A stretch of DNA of 64,000 nucleotides from Mycolicibacterium goodii (GTDB taxonomy: Bacteria; Actinomycetota; Actinomycetes; Mycobacteriales; Mycobacteriaceae), in NCBI RefSeq assembly GCF_022370755.2, contig NZ_CP092364.2, positions 5,642,001 to 5,706,000 on the forward strand. The letters run 5' to 3'. Made by a program: the position numbers and the translations under genes. The notes beneath the pieces are model-generated. The model saw only the letters and a list, made by a program, of their open reading frames with translations. It was not told where the DNA came from and ran no database searches. Below are positions 33,884 through 42,094 of the stretch, piece by piece; the first letter of the stretch is position 1; every line of letters begins with the position of its first letter.

Positions 33884-35303
33884 TCACCTGCACCCGTCCG
33901 GGTTGAATACATTGCCGCCCTTGCCGACCGGGGCCACGACGAACTCGGCGAGGACGCCAATCACCGTCCGCAGTCGATCCGGCGACAGTCTGCGCACCCG
34001 CTCGATAACCTCGGGAGTGCCGAGCGGCAACCCGTCGAACACCCGCAACCGCTCCTGGTCCTGCTGGCGGCGCTCGATGTCGGCGAGGCGGTCGTTGATC
34101 CGATCGGTCATCGTGCGGTAGCCCTTGCCGTCGATCAGCCCGTCAGCACGCTCGGTGGCAATCTCGTCGAGGCGCGTGAGGAGCGTCGCGCGCTCGCCGC
34201 GGAGCTTCTCGGCCTCGGCGGTGTCATGGAGGTCGGCGCGCAACAGGTCCACCGCATCGGGTTGCGCCAGGCGGCCGCCCACCACGGCGTAAATCAGCGG
34301 CTCGACGTGTTCGGCGCGGATGCTGCACCCACGACACGACTTGCACGCGTAGGTGATTGAGTGCGCCACCTGGCCGCTCGACTTTCGTGTCTCGCCCGCC
34401 TTGGGGCGGCCCGACTTGCCGCCGGTCGGTTGCATGACCCACTGGCCCGAGAGGTATCCACCGCACCCCGCTTTGCCGCACCCGAGCACACCGGTCAGCA
34501 AGTGCTTTCGCACCGTCTTGCGGCCTGGGGCTCGACCCGGCGCGTTGAGCACCGATTGCGCAGCGCGCCATGTGTCCTCGTCGACGAGGGCCGGCCAAGT
34601 GCCCGCTCCAACAATCTCACCGTTGTGCGATCGCAACCCCGCGTTGCGCGGTGCCCGTAGGGAACAGGCTCACGGTCGAGGCCGTCCATGGTTGACCGTT
34701 TAGGCCGACCACGCCGACGGCGTTCCACTGGCGGGCGACGTCGGAGATGGAACCGCCCGCGAGAACGGCGACGTAGGCCTGGCGCACCAGCGGGGCCGTC
34801 GCGGGGTCGGGCTGGTATGTGTCGCCGAGGTATCCGAACGCACGTTTCCACTGCGGCCGACCGGCCTCGGCTTTCTGGCGCGCGGCTCGCCGTTTGCGAT
34901 CCGAAGCATGCTCGACCTCGTGGCGGGCGACCGCACCCTTGAGGCGGGCGGTCAGGCGGCCTTGCGCGGTCGACAGGTCGATGTCACCGGAGACGGTCGC
35001 GAGCGCCAACCGGTGCGCGTCGGCGAGGTCCATGAACCGTTCTAGCTCGATCGGGCGGCGGTGCAGCCGGTCGAGATCCCACGCGACGACCGCGCCGACT
35101 CGGCCGTCGGCGATATCGACGAGCATCCGCTCGTAGGCGGGCCGGCGCTTGCCGCTGCTCGCACTGGTGTCGTTATCGCAATACTCGACCGGCAACCAGC
35201 CACGGCTAGCGCAGAGCTTCTCGCAGTCCTCCCGTTGTCGGGCGACGCCGAGGGCGTTTCCGGTCGGGTCGCTGCTGATTCGGAGGTACACGGCGGCATC
35301 CAC
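33884..35303 (-). pseudogene. Large serine integrase, split by a single-base frameshift
   Basis: GTG 35303 begins the resolvase-type catalytic domain (MDAAVYLRISSD, nucleophile Ser10 or Ser11; WDLDRLHRRPIELERF; a recombinase domain ending WTASTVSLF). The frame then stops at 34617. The second frame (33884-34636) continues with LRAPRNAGLRSHNGEIVG, the zinc-ribbon region (CGKAGCGGYLSG, CKSCRGC) and a coiled coil. One extra base in the run 34660-34662 (CCC on the coding strand) explains the break. Removing it would give 472 residues, close to the phiRv1 integrase length. It is either a true lesion, which would freeze the element, or a sequencing error in a homopolymer. Confidence 0.9.
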
Positions 35304-35332
35304 ACCCGGAGCGTACTTAGGCGAAGGGACAA

Positions 35333-35337
35333 CATCA
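35333..35337. other. Right attachment-site core (attR)
   Basis: CATCA at the junction of element (GGACAA before) and 13E12 gene (TCTCCTGAAAACG after) repeats the left core. It lies 30 bases from the integrase start codon, the usual arrangement for attP next to int. Confidence 0.8.
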
Positions 35338-35662
35338 TCTCCTGAAAACGTTCTGGATCGGCCCCGGCGGCTGGTCGGACCGACAACATCCCGACGGCAC
35401 CGTCGTGTGGACCTCCCCCTCCGGGCAGCAGTACACCACCGCGCCCGAAAGCAGCCGACGCTTCTCCATCGCCGAACTGGCCCAACCCACCGGCCAACTG
35501 CACCTACCCACCACCCCGGCGCAAAGCGACCCCGCACTACGCGGACTCACAATGCCCACACGCCGCCGCACCCGCGCCCACAACACCGCCCGCGCCATCG
35601 CCGCCGAACGCAAACTCAACGACAACCTCGTCGCCGAACACAACAAACCACCACCGTTCTAA
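35338..35662 (+). pseudogene. 13E12-family protein, 3' part
   Basis: This stretch completes the disrupted gene: LLKTFWIGPGGWSD, DGTVVWTSPSGQQYTT and a basic tail ending NKPPPF at TAA 35660-35662. It has no start of its own and stays in frame with 23665-24926 when the element is removed. The KTF-x-GPGGW and VWTSPSG motifs are the usual C-terminal signature of the family. Its stop overlaps that of the convergent DUF1275 gene. Confidence 0.9.
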
Positions 35663-36327
35663 CGGCCGAACCTGAAAATGCATGCGCTGATCGCGATCAT
35701 CACGGCGGCCAGCGCAATCACGGGTGCCACAGTGAATCTCGACAGCGTCGCACCGATCACCGCGCCCCCGCACATGGTCGCGACGACGGTGTAGCGCAAC
35801 TTCTCGCGTTCCCCCGTACCGCCGGCCAGACGACTGTCGAACCCGAGCCCGACGATCGTCGACGTCAGTACCGTGGTGCTCAATTCTTGGATCCCGAACT
35901 GGCGTGCCGTCGCATTCTGGATGCCGAACGCGATGGCAAGACCCGTGATCAGAAATAGCTTGGTGTTGTCGTGATAGTCGAGCACGCCGGCGCCGGCGAG
36001 GATCGAAAGCACGGTGAGCAGAACGACTTCCACTCCCAGTGCGCTCGTCAGCCAGGTGCGTACCCTGCTGTCGAGATGGCGGGCCAACCGCCCTCCGACC
36101 ACGGTCCCGACGATGAATCCCGCGAACGCCACGACCGCCGCGGTGAGATCGACCCCCGAATGCGGCACGAACCAGAAACCCAGGAAGATCACATTGCCCG
36201 TCATGTTTGCGACGAACACATGTCCCAGGACCAGGACGCTGATCGCATCGACGAGCCCCGTCGCGACCGTCAACAACAGGAGCGCCGTGACGGTGAGCCG
36301 CTCGGAGACCGGCGAGGCGATGGCCAT
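35659..36327 (-). CDS. DUF1275 (YoaK-like) membrane protein
   Basis: The 222-residue protein has about six hydrophobic helices, with the family start TVATGLVDAISVLVLGHVFVANMTGNVIFLGF (about 17-48) and GIQNATARQFGIQELSTTVLT later. ATG 36327 lies two bases after the stop of the last Mce-associated gene, so it is probably read from the mce1 operon. The function of the family is unknown. The frame extends to 36387 but would overlap the upstream gene. Confidence 0.85.
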   Translation of the reverse strand: MAIASPVSERLTVTALLLLTVATGLVDAISVLVLGHVFVANMTGNVIFLGFWFVPHSGVDLTAAVVAFAGFIVGTVVGGRLARHLDSRVRTWLTSALGVEVVLLTVLSILAGAGVLDYHDNTKLFLITGLAIAFGIQNATARQFGIQELSTTVLTSTIVGLGFDSRLAGGTGEREKLRYTVVATMCGGAVIGATLSRFTVAPVIALAAVMIAISACIFRFGR

Positions 36328-36329
36328 CG

Positions 36330-37292
36330 CTACAGCTGCGGCGAGAGGTCCAGCTGGGTCAGGGCAGGCATCTGGGTGATCCGCCAATCCCCGTCACTGC
36401 GCTCCAGAGTCAACCGGTAGGACAGGTACCGCAGCGATGGCACATTCTTGGTCACCGGACTGGTGGACACCGAGTTGGTGTAGACGATGGCTGTCGCCTC
36501 GTTGGCGTTGATGCTCTCGACTGCGGTGCCGACCACCTGTGTGTTGTTGGTGATCTGCGCCTGCTTGTTGGACGGCACGATCGAGTCGATGAACTTGCGG
36601 TACTCGTCAGCGAAGTCGTTCGACAGGTATCGCGACGCACGGTCCGGCAGCGTGTCGATGTTGTCCGGAGTGTAAGTCCACAGCGTGGTGATCGCATCGG
36701 CGGATGTTTGTGCCACTTGGAACTTCGTGTCCACCAGGGCGCGGTCCGACAGGTAGGGCCACACCATCGCACCGGCGAAAGCGCCCGCTGCGACAAACAG
36801 CGTCGCCGCGGCGACCGCCGCATAGGTCAATCCCTTGCCCGCCGGGCGGAACGGGACGAAGACGATGTTCTCGGTGGGATGGGCCGGGTCGGTCGACTCG
36901 GTCTCCTCGGCGAGTTCGGTCTCAACGACAGGTTCGGCCTCCGCGGTCCCCTCCGCAGCCGGTTCCTCGACCGTGGGCGTCGACGCGGTCGTCTCCTCCT
37001 CCGGAGCATCCACTTCAGGCTCCGTGGCATCAAGCTCCGTGGCATCCTCCGTTCCGGAGGTCTCCTCGTCACTCGCTGCGGACACCGCGGTCCGCCGACG
37101 CTTACCGACCGGGCGCGGTTTCTCTGGGACCTCGGGTGACGGTTCCGTACCTGCGTCGGCGGAATCGGCGTCCGTTGACGCTGACTGCTCGGCCGGTTCG
37201 GTCTGGCGTCGCCGGAGCGGGAATCCCCAACGACGACGTCTGGCCGGCGTGCCGGTGGTCAGATCACCTGAATCAGCTGGCTGATCTTCCAC
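36330..37292 (-). CDS. Mce-associated membrane protein (Rv0178-type)
   Basis: This 320-residue protein has a long, acidic, low-complexity cytoplasmic region (many Glu, Thr, Pro) followed by one transmembrane helix (GLTYAAVAAATLFVAAGAFAGAMVW, about 158-182) and a globular SnoaL/NTF2-like Mce-associated domain (DADAITTLWTY-type start, YLSNDFADEYRKF). GTG 37292 is preferred because AAGGA precedes it; TTG 37325 is possible. The acidic region is unusually long for the family. It is the fourth Mce-associated gene of the operon and probably stabilises the Mce1 complex. Confidence 0.85.
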   Translation of the reverse strand: MEDQPADSGDLTTGTPARRRRWGFPLRRRQTEPAEQSASTDADSADAGTEPSPEVPEKPRPVGKRRRTAVSAASDEETSGTEDATELDATEPEVDAPEEETTASTPTVEEPAAEGTAEAEPVVETELAEETESTDPAHPTENIVFVPFRPAGKGLTYAAVAAATLFVAAGAFAGAMVWPYLSDRALVDTKFQVAQTSADAITTLWTYTPDNIDTLPDRASRYLSNDFADEYRKFIDSIVPSNKQAQITNNTQVVGTAVESINANEATAIVYTNSVSTSPVTKNVPSLRYLSYRLTLERSDGDWRITQMPALTQLDLSPQL

Positions 37293-37807
37293 TGCTGTCC
37301 TTCCAGGATGGTCGTTGCGACCCAACGACTTCCACTTTCGATCGTCTTACCGTCGGGCATCCGCGTGGTGGTCTTGGTCGCGACGAGCACGTCGGCACCG
37401 CCGTCGTCGTTCCACCGTTGCACCCCGGCCTCCAGGACGGTGCCCGCGGTGGGCTCGGCACGGGCGACCTGGATGTTGATCTCGTTCTGCTTTTCCTTGA
37501 ACATCTTGTGGAAGTCGCCGGTCGCCTGCGTGAGGATGCGGTCGGTGTAGTCGTTGGCGTGGAACGGATCCAGCGTCGTGTACATCGTCATGAACTCACG
37601 CACGTAGCTCAGCGCCGCGGCGTTCTTGATCTCGGTACGACGGTCGATCTCGTGTCGCACCAACATCAACGTGCTGCCCGCGATGGCTGCCGCGATCAAC
37701 AGGGTCGACACGATCGCGACGATCGGTAGACCCCACCGAAAAGGCGGCTTGACCTCGACCGCGAAGTAATCGCGTTCGGCTGCATCGATTCTGCGCCGTG
37801 GACTCAT
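37259..37807 (-). CDS. Mce-associated membrane protein (Rv0177-type)
   Basis: This protein of 182 residues has a basic N-terminus, a transmembrane helix (LPIVAIVSTLLIAAAIAGSTLML, about 27-50) and an extracytoplasmic NTF2-like domain (VREFMTMYTTLDPFHANDYTDRIL). It overlaps the RDD gene upstream by four bases and the next gene downstream by 34 bases. Such proteins occur only with Mce loci and are thought to stabilise or anchor the transporter. Confidence 0.87.
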   Translation of the reverse strand: MSPRRRIDAAERDYFAVEVKPPFRWGLPIVAIVSTLLIAAAIAGSTLMLVRHEIDRRTEIKNAAALSYVREFMTMYTTLDPFHANDYTDRILTQATGDFHKMFKEKQNEINIQVARAEPTAGTVLEAGVQRWNDDGGADVLVATKTTTRMPDGKTIESGSRWVATTILEGQQWKISQLIQVI

Positions 37808-38772
37808 TGCGCCGCCCCGTTCAGGTTCGGCTTCTTGAGCACCGTGAGGTTGTCGACCTGCCAGGTGTCACCGGACTTGCGGAAATCGACCCGCACGGTC
37901 GCGGTGAGGAACTTGAGGTCCTGCGGATTGGTGCCCCGCTGTCCCTGCAGCGCCAGGAGCATCGAGGCCTCGGTCTTGGTCGCCGAGAGCACCGCGCTGC
38001 TCACCGCCCAGTATTCGTTGGTGGTCGGCCCCGCCTTACGGATCACGTCCTGCTGAGCGATCAGCTCGGGGCGGTACTTGTCGGTGGTCAGGGTCTGTGC
38101 CTTGTCGAGATCGTCGTCGAACGAATCGACGCCGTAGCTCAGCATCTGCTCGACGATGCGCGGGCCCTCGTCGGCGATCTGTTCACGCGCCTCGTGAACC
38201 GCCTCCTGCGGCCGGAACACCGCGAGGTATCCGAACCCCACCGCGACAGCGCACGCCGCCACCGCCGCGAGCAGCACCGTGCCTGCGCGCCGCCGCACAT
38301 CCCCTCCGGGGGGCGTCGCACGGCGCACTTCGGTGCGGGTCAGCAGATCGGCGAAGGTGCGGTGGCGGGCATCCCACAGCGGCCACAGCCAGCCGACGAA
38401 CACGGCGACCGTGTCGAGCAGATGCGCGAGATCGCGCAGCAGCAACCGGACCAGCCCCACCTCGCCACCGTCGGATCTGACGACCCGGATGCCGACGACG
38501 GCACGGCCCACTGTCCAGCCATCGGTCGTCGGCAGCAGCACGCGGTTGGCCAGTACCGCACCCACCACGACGACGGCCGCCACGGTGTAGACCCACCACG
38601 CCCAGCCCAGCAGCGGTGCCGCCCACGCCAGGAGGGCCAACGTGACGATGACGCCCACACCGGGAAGCACGTCGATCGCGAACGCGGCCGCCCGCGCCTG
38701 CCACGACGCCAGCGGCGCCGGGTCGACCGCGGTGCTCTCGGACGTGGCCGGGGTGTCGAGCACAGAACTCAC
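37804..38772 (-). CDS. RDD-domain Mce-associated membrane protein (Rv0176-type)
   Basis: GTG 38772 begins a 322-residue protein with an N-terminal RDD membrane domain (WQARAAAFAIDVLPGVGVI; GWTVGRAVVGIRVV; LLRDLAHLLDTV; RHRTFADLLTRT). A further helix (VLLAAVAACAVAVGFGYLAVF) and an NTF2-like Mce-associated domain follow. The start codon overlaps the preceding stop (GTGA). The open frame to 39048 lies inside the preceding gene and is rejected. It belongs to the mce1 operon. Confidence 0.88.
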   Translation of the reverse strand: MSSVLDTPATSESTAVDPAPLASWQARAAAFAIDVLPGVGVIVTLALLAWAAPLLGWAWWVYTVAAVVVVGAVLANRVLLPTTDGWTVGRAVVGIRVVRSDGGEVGLVRLLLRDLAHLLDTVAVFVGWLWPLWDARHRTFADLLTRTEVRRATPPGGDVRRRAGTVLLAAVAACAVAVGFGYLAVFRPQEAVHEAREQIADEGPRIVEQMLSYGVDSFDDDLDKAQTLTTDKYRPELIAQQDVIRKAGPTTNEYWAVSSAVLSATKTEASMLLALQGQRGTNPQDLKFLTATVRVDFRKSGDTWQVDNLTVLKKPNLNGAAQ

Positions 38773-39392
38773 GACGTGACCTGGTCGAGCCGCGCCACCT
38801 TGTACAGACCGTCCTCGTCGCGGGCCATCTTCACGCGCAGCCGGTAGCCCTGCTCCTCGTTGGACTTCTCGGTGTTGGTCACCAGCACACGCACCGCGAC
38901 GAGCAGATCCATCGACCCATCGTCGTTGTGCTTCTCGACCGCCGCGCGCATGTCCGAAACCTGCACCTTGACGTTCGCCGCCTGGTAGGCGTCCAGCAGG
39001 ATGCCGCTGTAGAGCACGGCCTGCGCACCGAAGTCGCCGGTCGCGCATTCGATGATCTTGGTCTGCGCGGAAGTCATCGCGGCGGTGTCCGGCGCCTGCG
39101 TGGCCGTCACACAGTCCTTGGCGGCCTGCAGCGCCTCGGCCTCGTCACGCGCGATCGCCTCGCTGTCGAGATGCGAACGCAGCGCCAGGTAGCCACCGAC
39201 GCCCAGCGCGGAGGCCACCAGGACCAGCGCGGCACAGACTCCGGCCATCCAGCCCCGTCCCAGCCGGGACGGCCTCCTGACCTCAGCAGCCGCGGTTGGC
39301 TCGGCCTCTACGGTCTCCTCGGTCGGAGGTTCTGTGTGTTCCTGCTGCTGATCGGTGGGGTTCAGCTGGCTGGCGCCAGCATCTCCTTCCAT
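38769..39392 (-). CDS. Mce-associated membrane protein (Rv0175-type)
   Basis: The 207-residue product has an acidic Glu/Pro-rich cytoplasmic start, one transmembrane helix (GWMAGVCAALVLVASALGVGGYLAL, about 46-70) and an extracytoplasmic domain with the family pattern ALQAAKDCVTATQAPDTAAM. Its start overlaps the end of mce1F by 31 bases, so translation is coupled. It likely supports assembly of the Mce1 complex. Confidence 0.87.
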   Translation of the reverse strand: MEGDAGASQLNPTDQQQEHTEPPTEETVEAEPTAAAEVRRPSRLGRGWMAGVCAALVLVASALGVGGYLALRSHLDSEAIARDEAEALQAAKDCVTATQAPDTAAMTSAQTKIIECATGDFGAQAVLYSGILLDAYQAANVKVQVSDMRAAVEKHNDDGSMDLLVAVRVLVTNTEKSNEEQGYRLRVKMARDEDGLYKVARLDQVTS

Positions 39393-40918
39393 CCGTCATC
39401 TCCTGGGGTATTCGAGTTGGTGACGGAGTACTTCACACCGCCTGGGCCGACCACCTCACCGCTGGACGGGTTGTAGGTCGCGGTCGTGCCTGCAGCCGGA
39501 GTGTAGATGCAAGGGTTGGGTTGCTGTCCACTGCACGTCACACTGCCACCGCGCGGTGCGGTCAGCGGGTCACTGCTCGGCCCCGAGCTCACCTCGGGCG
39601 GCGGCAGCTGGCTGGCAGGCAACGGGTTGAGCCCGTTGTTGATGGACGGCGCCGGGATCACCCGTCCCGGATCGACCGGCTGATCGCAACGGGCACCGGG
39701 TGCCGGGCAGTTGCGGATCTGGTCCGGATCGCCGTACCAGGGGTTGGTGCCCAGCGGCACGTACGGTTCCTCACTACGGCATTCGCGCGGCGTGGCGGCC
39801 CGCTTGCCCGGCACGTCGGCGCACGGATAGTTACGCGCACCGCGGACCGCGTTCGGGGCGTCCTTGGGAATCTTGCAGTACAGGCCCGACGGCAGCGGTT
39901 CGGTGCGTGTGTCGGCCGGCGACCGCCACTGCGAGGCGGGCAGGAAGCCCGTCAGGCACGGCGGCGGCGCGTTGATGCCGAGACCGAAGTGCAGCAGACC
40001 GTCGGGCGCGAAAATCGTGCCGGTCTGCGCGACCGCGGCGCCCTGGGGCAGCGCCACCAGAACCTGCTCGACGTTCTTGTTGTAGCGCTTGAGCATGTCG
40101 ATGACGATCTCGAGGTTCGCCAACGTCTGCGGCAACGATTCCCGGACGTCGCTGAACACCGCGTTGAGCTGATCGGCCGTCGGCGCCGCCTGCTGCAGGC
40201 CGCCGCGCAGCGCCTCGTCGTTCTGGGCACTCTGCGCGGCCAGCGTGTTGAGGTTGGCCGCCCACCGCGAGATGGCGTCGCCGGAGTTCACCTGGCTGTC
40301 GATGATCGGCCCCGAGTTCTCGATGATGTCGTTGACCGGATCGAGGTTGGCCCGGAAGTCACCCGCGATGGCCTGCGTCGAATCGACGAGGCGTTGCAGT
40401 GACGGCCCGAGCCCGCCGAACGCGGTCGCCGCCTCGTCGAGCAGGGTTCCGATCTTCTCCTTCGGCAACACCGCCAGGCCGCGCTCGGCGGCATCGAGCG
40501 CCGGGCCCACCTCGGCCGGCACCGTCGCCTTGGTGATGGTGTCGCCGGGCGCGAAGTACGTGCCGCCGCCGGATTCCGAGGTGAGGTCGATGAACTGCTC
40601 ACCCACGGCCGACACCGAGTGCACGTTGGCAGTCGCGTCGGACGGAATCTTGTACCGGTCGTAGATGTCCATCTCGACCCGGGCGCCCGTCTCCGACGGC
40701 TCCACCGAGGTCACCTTGCCGATCGTGGTGCCGCGGTAGGTGACGTTGGCGGTCGCGTACAGGCCGCCTGAGTTGGGCAGGTCGGCGTTGAGCTTGTACA
40801 TGCCCAGACCGGCCCACGTCGGCAACCGAAGGTAGAACAACGCCAACACCACCAGCGCGACCAACGTCAGCGTGAGGAAGATGACGAGCTGCATCTTGAT
40901 GAAGCGAGTCAGCAGCAT
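39362..40918 (-). CDS. mce1F: Mce1F, substrate-binding/tube subunit of the Mce1 lipid importer
   Basis: Mce1F is one of six MCE-domain proteins that form a hydrophobic tube across the envelope to pass fatty or mycolic acids to the YrbE permease. The 518-residue protein has one N-terminal helix (LVIFLTLTLVALVVLALFYL), the MCE domain (LNADLPNSGGLYATANVTYRGTTIGKVTS, about 43-71), long helices (about 120-320) and a proline-rich, low-complexity tail. ATG 40918 lies three bases after the mce1E stop. It is last of the six mce genes. Confidence 0.93.
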   Translation of the reverse strand: MLLTRFIKMQLVIFLTLTLVALVVLALFYLRLPTWAGLGMYKLNADLPNSGGLYATANVTYRGTTIGKVTSVEPSETGARVEMDIYDRYKIPSDATANVHSVSAVGEQFIDLTSESGGGTYFAPGDTITKATVPAEVGPALDAAERGLAVLPKEKIGTLLDEAATAFGGLGPSLQRLVDSTQAIAGDFRANLDPVNDIIENSGPIIDSQVNSGDAISRWAANLNTLAAQSAQNDEALRGGLQQAAPTADQLNAVFSDVRESLPQTLANLEIVIDMLKRYNKNVEQVLVALPQGAAVAQTGTIFAPDGLLHFGLGINAPPPCLTGFLPASQWRSPADTRTEPLPSGLYCKIPKDAPNAVRGARNYPCADVPGKRAATPRECRSEEPYVPLGTNPWYGDPDQIRNCPAPGARCDQPVDPGRVIPAPSINNGLNPLPASQLPPPEVSSGPSSDPLTAPRGGSVTCSGQQPNPCIYTPAAGTTATYNPSSGEVVGPGGVKYSVTNSNTPGDDGWKEMLAPAS

Positions 40919-40921
40919 CTC

Positions 40922-42094
40922 TCACTCCCCCCTTTCGACGAGCGGTCCGCCCGGCGCATCGTGCGGGTTCGGCGTGAACCGCACGTCGGGGATCATCGTC
41001 GCCGGGTCACGGCCCCAGGCCTGCTCCAGCGCCCGCAGCATGCCCGACAGACCCGTCCCGGACAGGAACGCGTTGTCGACCGAGCTGAGCGTGAGGTCGA
41101 GCTTCAGCGACACGTTGATGTAGTCGCCGCGGATCGCCTTCGGGATGTTGTCGATGTTGAACGGCACCGTCAGGATCAGCTTCAGCGCGCCCACCAGGTA
41201 CGGAGCGGCCCGGCCGAGCTGCTTGAGCGGCCGCTGCAGGTTCTGCAGGTTGGTGTGCAGGTTCGCGTTGCTGCCCGACAGCGTCTCGTCGGCGGCCGCC
41301 GACAGCCGGCCCAGCGCCGTCACCGCGTCGGCGAACAGATCGCGGGTCTCCGCGAAATGCTGGATCAGCGGCGGGAACTCGGTGAGCACGCGGTCGAGCG
41401 TCTCGTTGCGCTGCGAGACGATGTTCAGCAGCCGGTTCGTCGAATCGATTGCGCGCGTGATCTCCTCGCGCTGCTGATTCAGCTCATCGGTGAACGTGTC
41501 GAGCCGATTGAGGAATTCGCGGATCTGATCGGCACGACCGTTGAGGATGTTGAACACCTCGGTCTGGATCACCTCGATGTTCGGGATGCCACCACCGGTC
41601 AGGATGCCGGAGATGCCTGCCAGCGTGCGCTCGATCGTCGGATACGCCGACGACTGGGCGAGCGGGATGGTGTCACCGTTGCGCAGCATCTCCGACGACG
41701 GGTTCTCCGGCGGGTTCAGCTCGACGTGCTGCGATCCCAGCAAGCTCGTCTGGCCGATCTTGGCCAGCGTGTTCTTCGGCAACTCGATGCCCGGCTTGAT
41801 GTCGACCGTCAGCGTCGGCACCCAGTTGATCAACTCGATCTTGCGGACACGGCCGACGAACACGTCGCGCACCCGGACACGGCTGTTGGCGTTGAGCGCC
41901 AACGTCTCCGGCATCTGCACGTACAGCGTCATGCTGCCGGACTCGGTGCCAGGGCCGCCGGGCAGCGGGACGTTGGCGACGCCGCGCCACTGACCGCACG
42001 AGGTCAGCACCAGAGCGGCCGCCGCCAGCGCCGCCGTCCGGCGACCGACGCGCGTCCAGTTACGCATCTTCGGGAAACCCTTCAGCAGCCTCAT
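40922..42094 (-). CDS. mce1E: Mce1E, lipoprotein subunit (LprK-type)
   Basis: The 390-residue protein has a lipoprotein signal (AALAAAALVLTSC, lipobox LTSC) and a MCE domain (MTLYVQMPETLALNANSRVRVRDVFVGRVRKI), followed by the helical needle region. The lipid anchor distinguishes the E subunit of Mce complexes. ATG 42094 overlaps the mce1D stop (ATGA). A TTG one codon upstream is possible. Confidence 0.93.
   Translation of the reverse strand: MRLLKGFPKMRNWTRVGRRTAALAAAALVLTSCGQWRGVANVPLPGGPGTESGSMTLYVQMPETLALNANSRVRVRDVFVGRVRKIELINWVPTLTVDIKPGIELPKNTLAKIGQTSLLGSQHVELNPPENPSSEMLRNGDTIPLAQSSAYPTIERTLAGISGILTGGGIPNIEVIQTEVFNILNGRADQIREFLNRLDTFTDELNQQREEITRAIDSTNRLLNIVSQRNETLDRVLTEFPPLIQHFAETRDLFADAVTALGRLSAAADETLSGSNANLHTNLQNLQRPLKQLGRAAPYLVGALKLILTVPFNIDNIPKAIRGDYINVSLKLDLTLSSVDNAFLSGTGLSGMLRALEQAWGRDPATMIPDVRFTPNPHDAPGGPLVERGE

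Larger units (their letters stand above)
24922..35337. mobile_element. phiRv1-like integrated element (10,411 bp) inside a 13E12 gene
   Basis: The element is bounded by 5-bp CATCA cores and carries a frameshifted serine integrase at the right end. A run of small early genes follows, then a replication-initiator-like gene with iterons and a head-gene module (ClpP-like protease, decoration protein, capsid, scaffold-like protein). An ATPase/subtilase cargo pair sits at the left end. All genes are on the minus strand. No terminase, portal, tail or lysis gene was found. phiRv1 of M. tuberculosis has the same size class, also uses a serine integrase and also integrates in a REP13E12 gene. The element is best viewed as a defective prophage or capsid-encoding phage satellite. 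Confidence 0.9.

Noticed and set aside
24922..35337. Integration into a tRNA gene
   Set aside because: No tRNA is present at either end, and the target is clearly the 13E12 coding sequence.
34617..35537. Integrase start at 35537
   Set aside because: The frame runs back across the attachment site into the 13E12 gene. The domain begins at GTG 35303.
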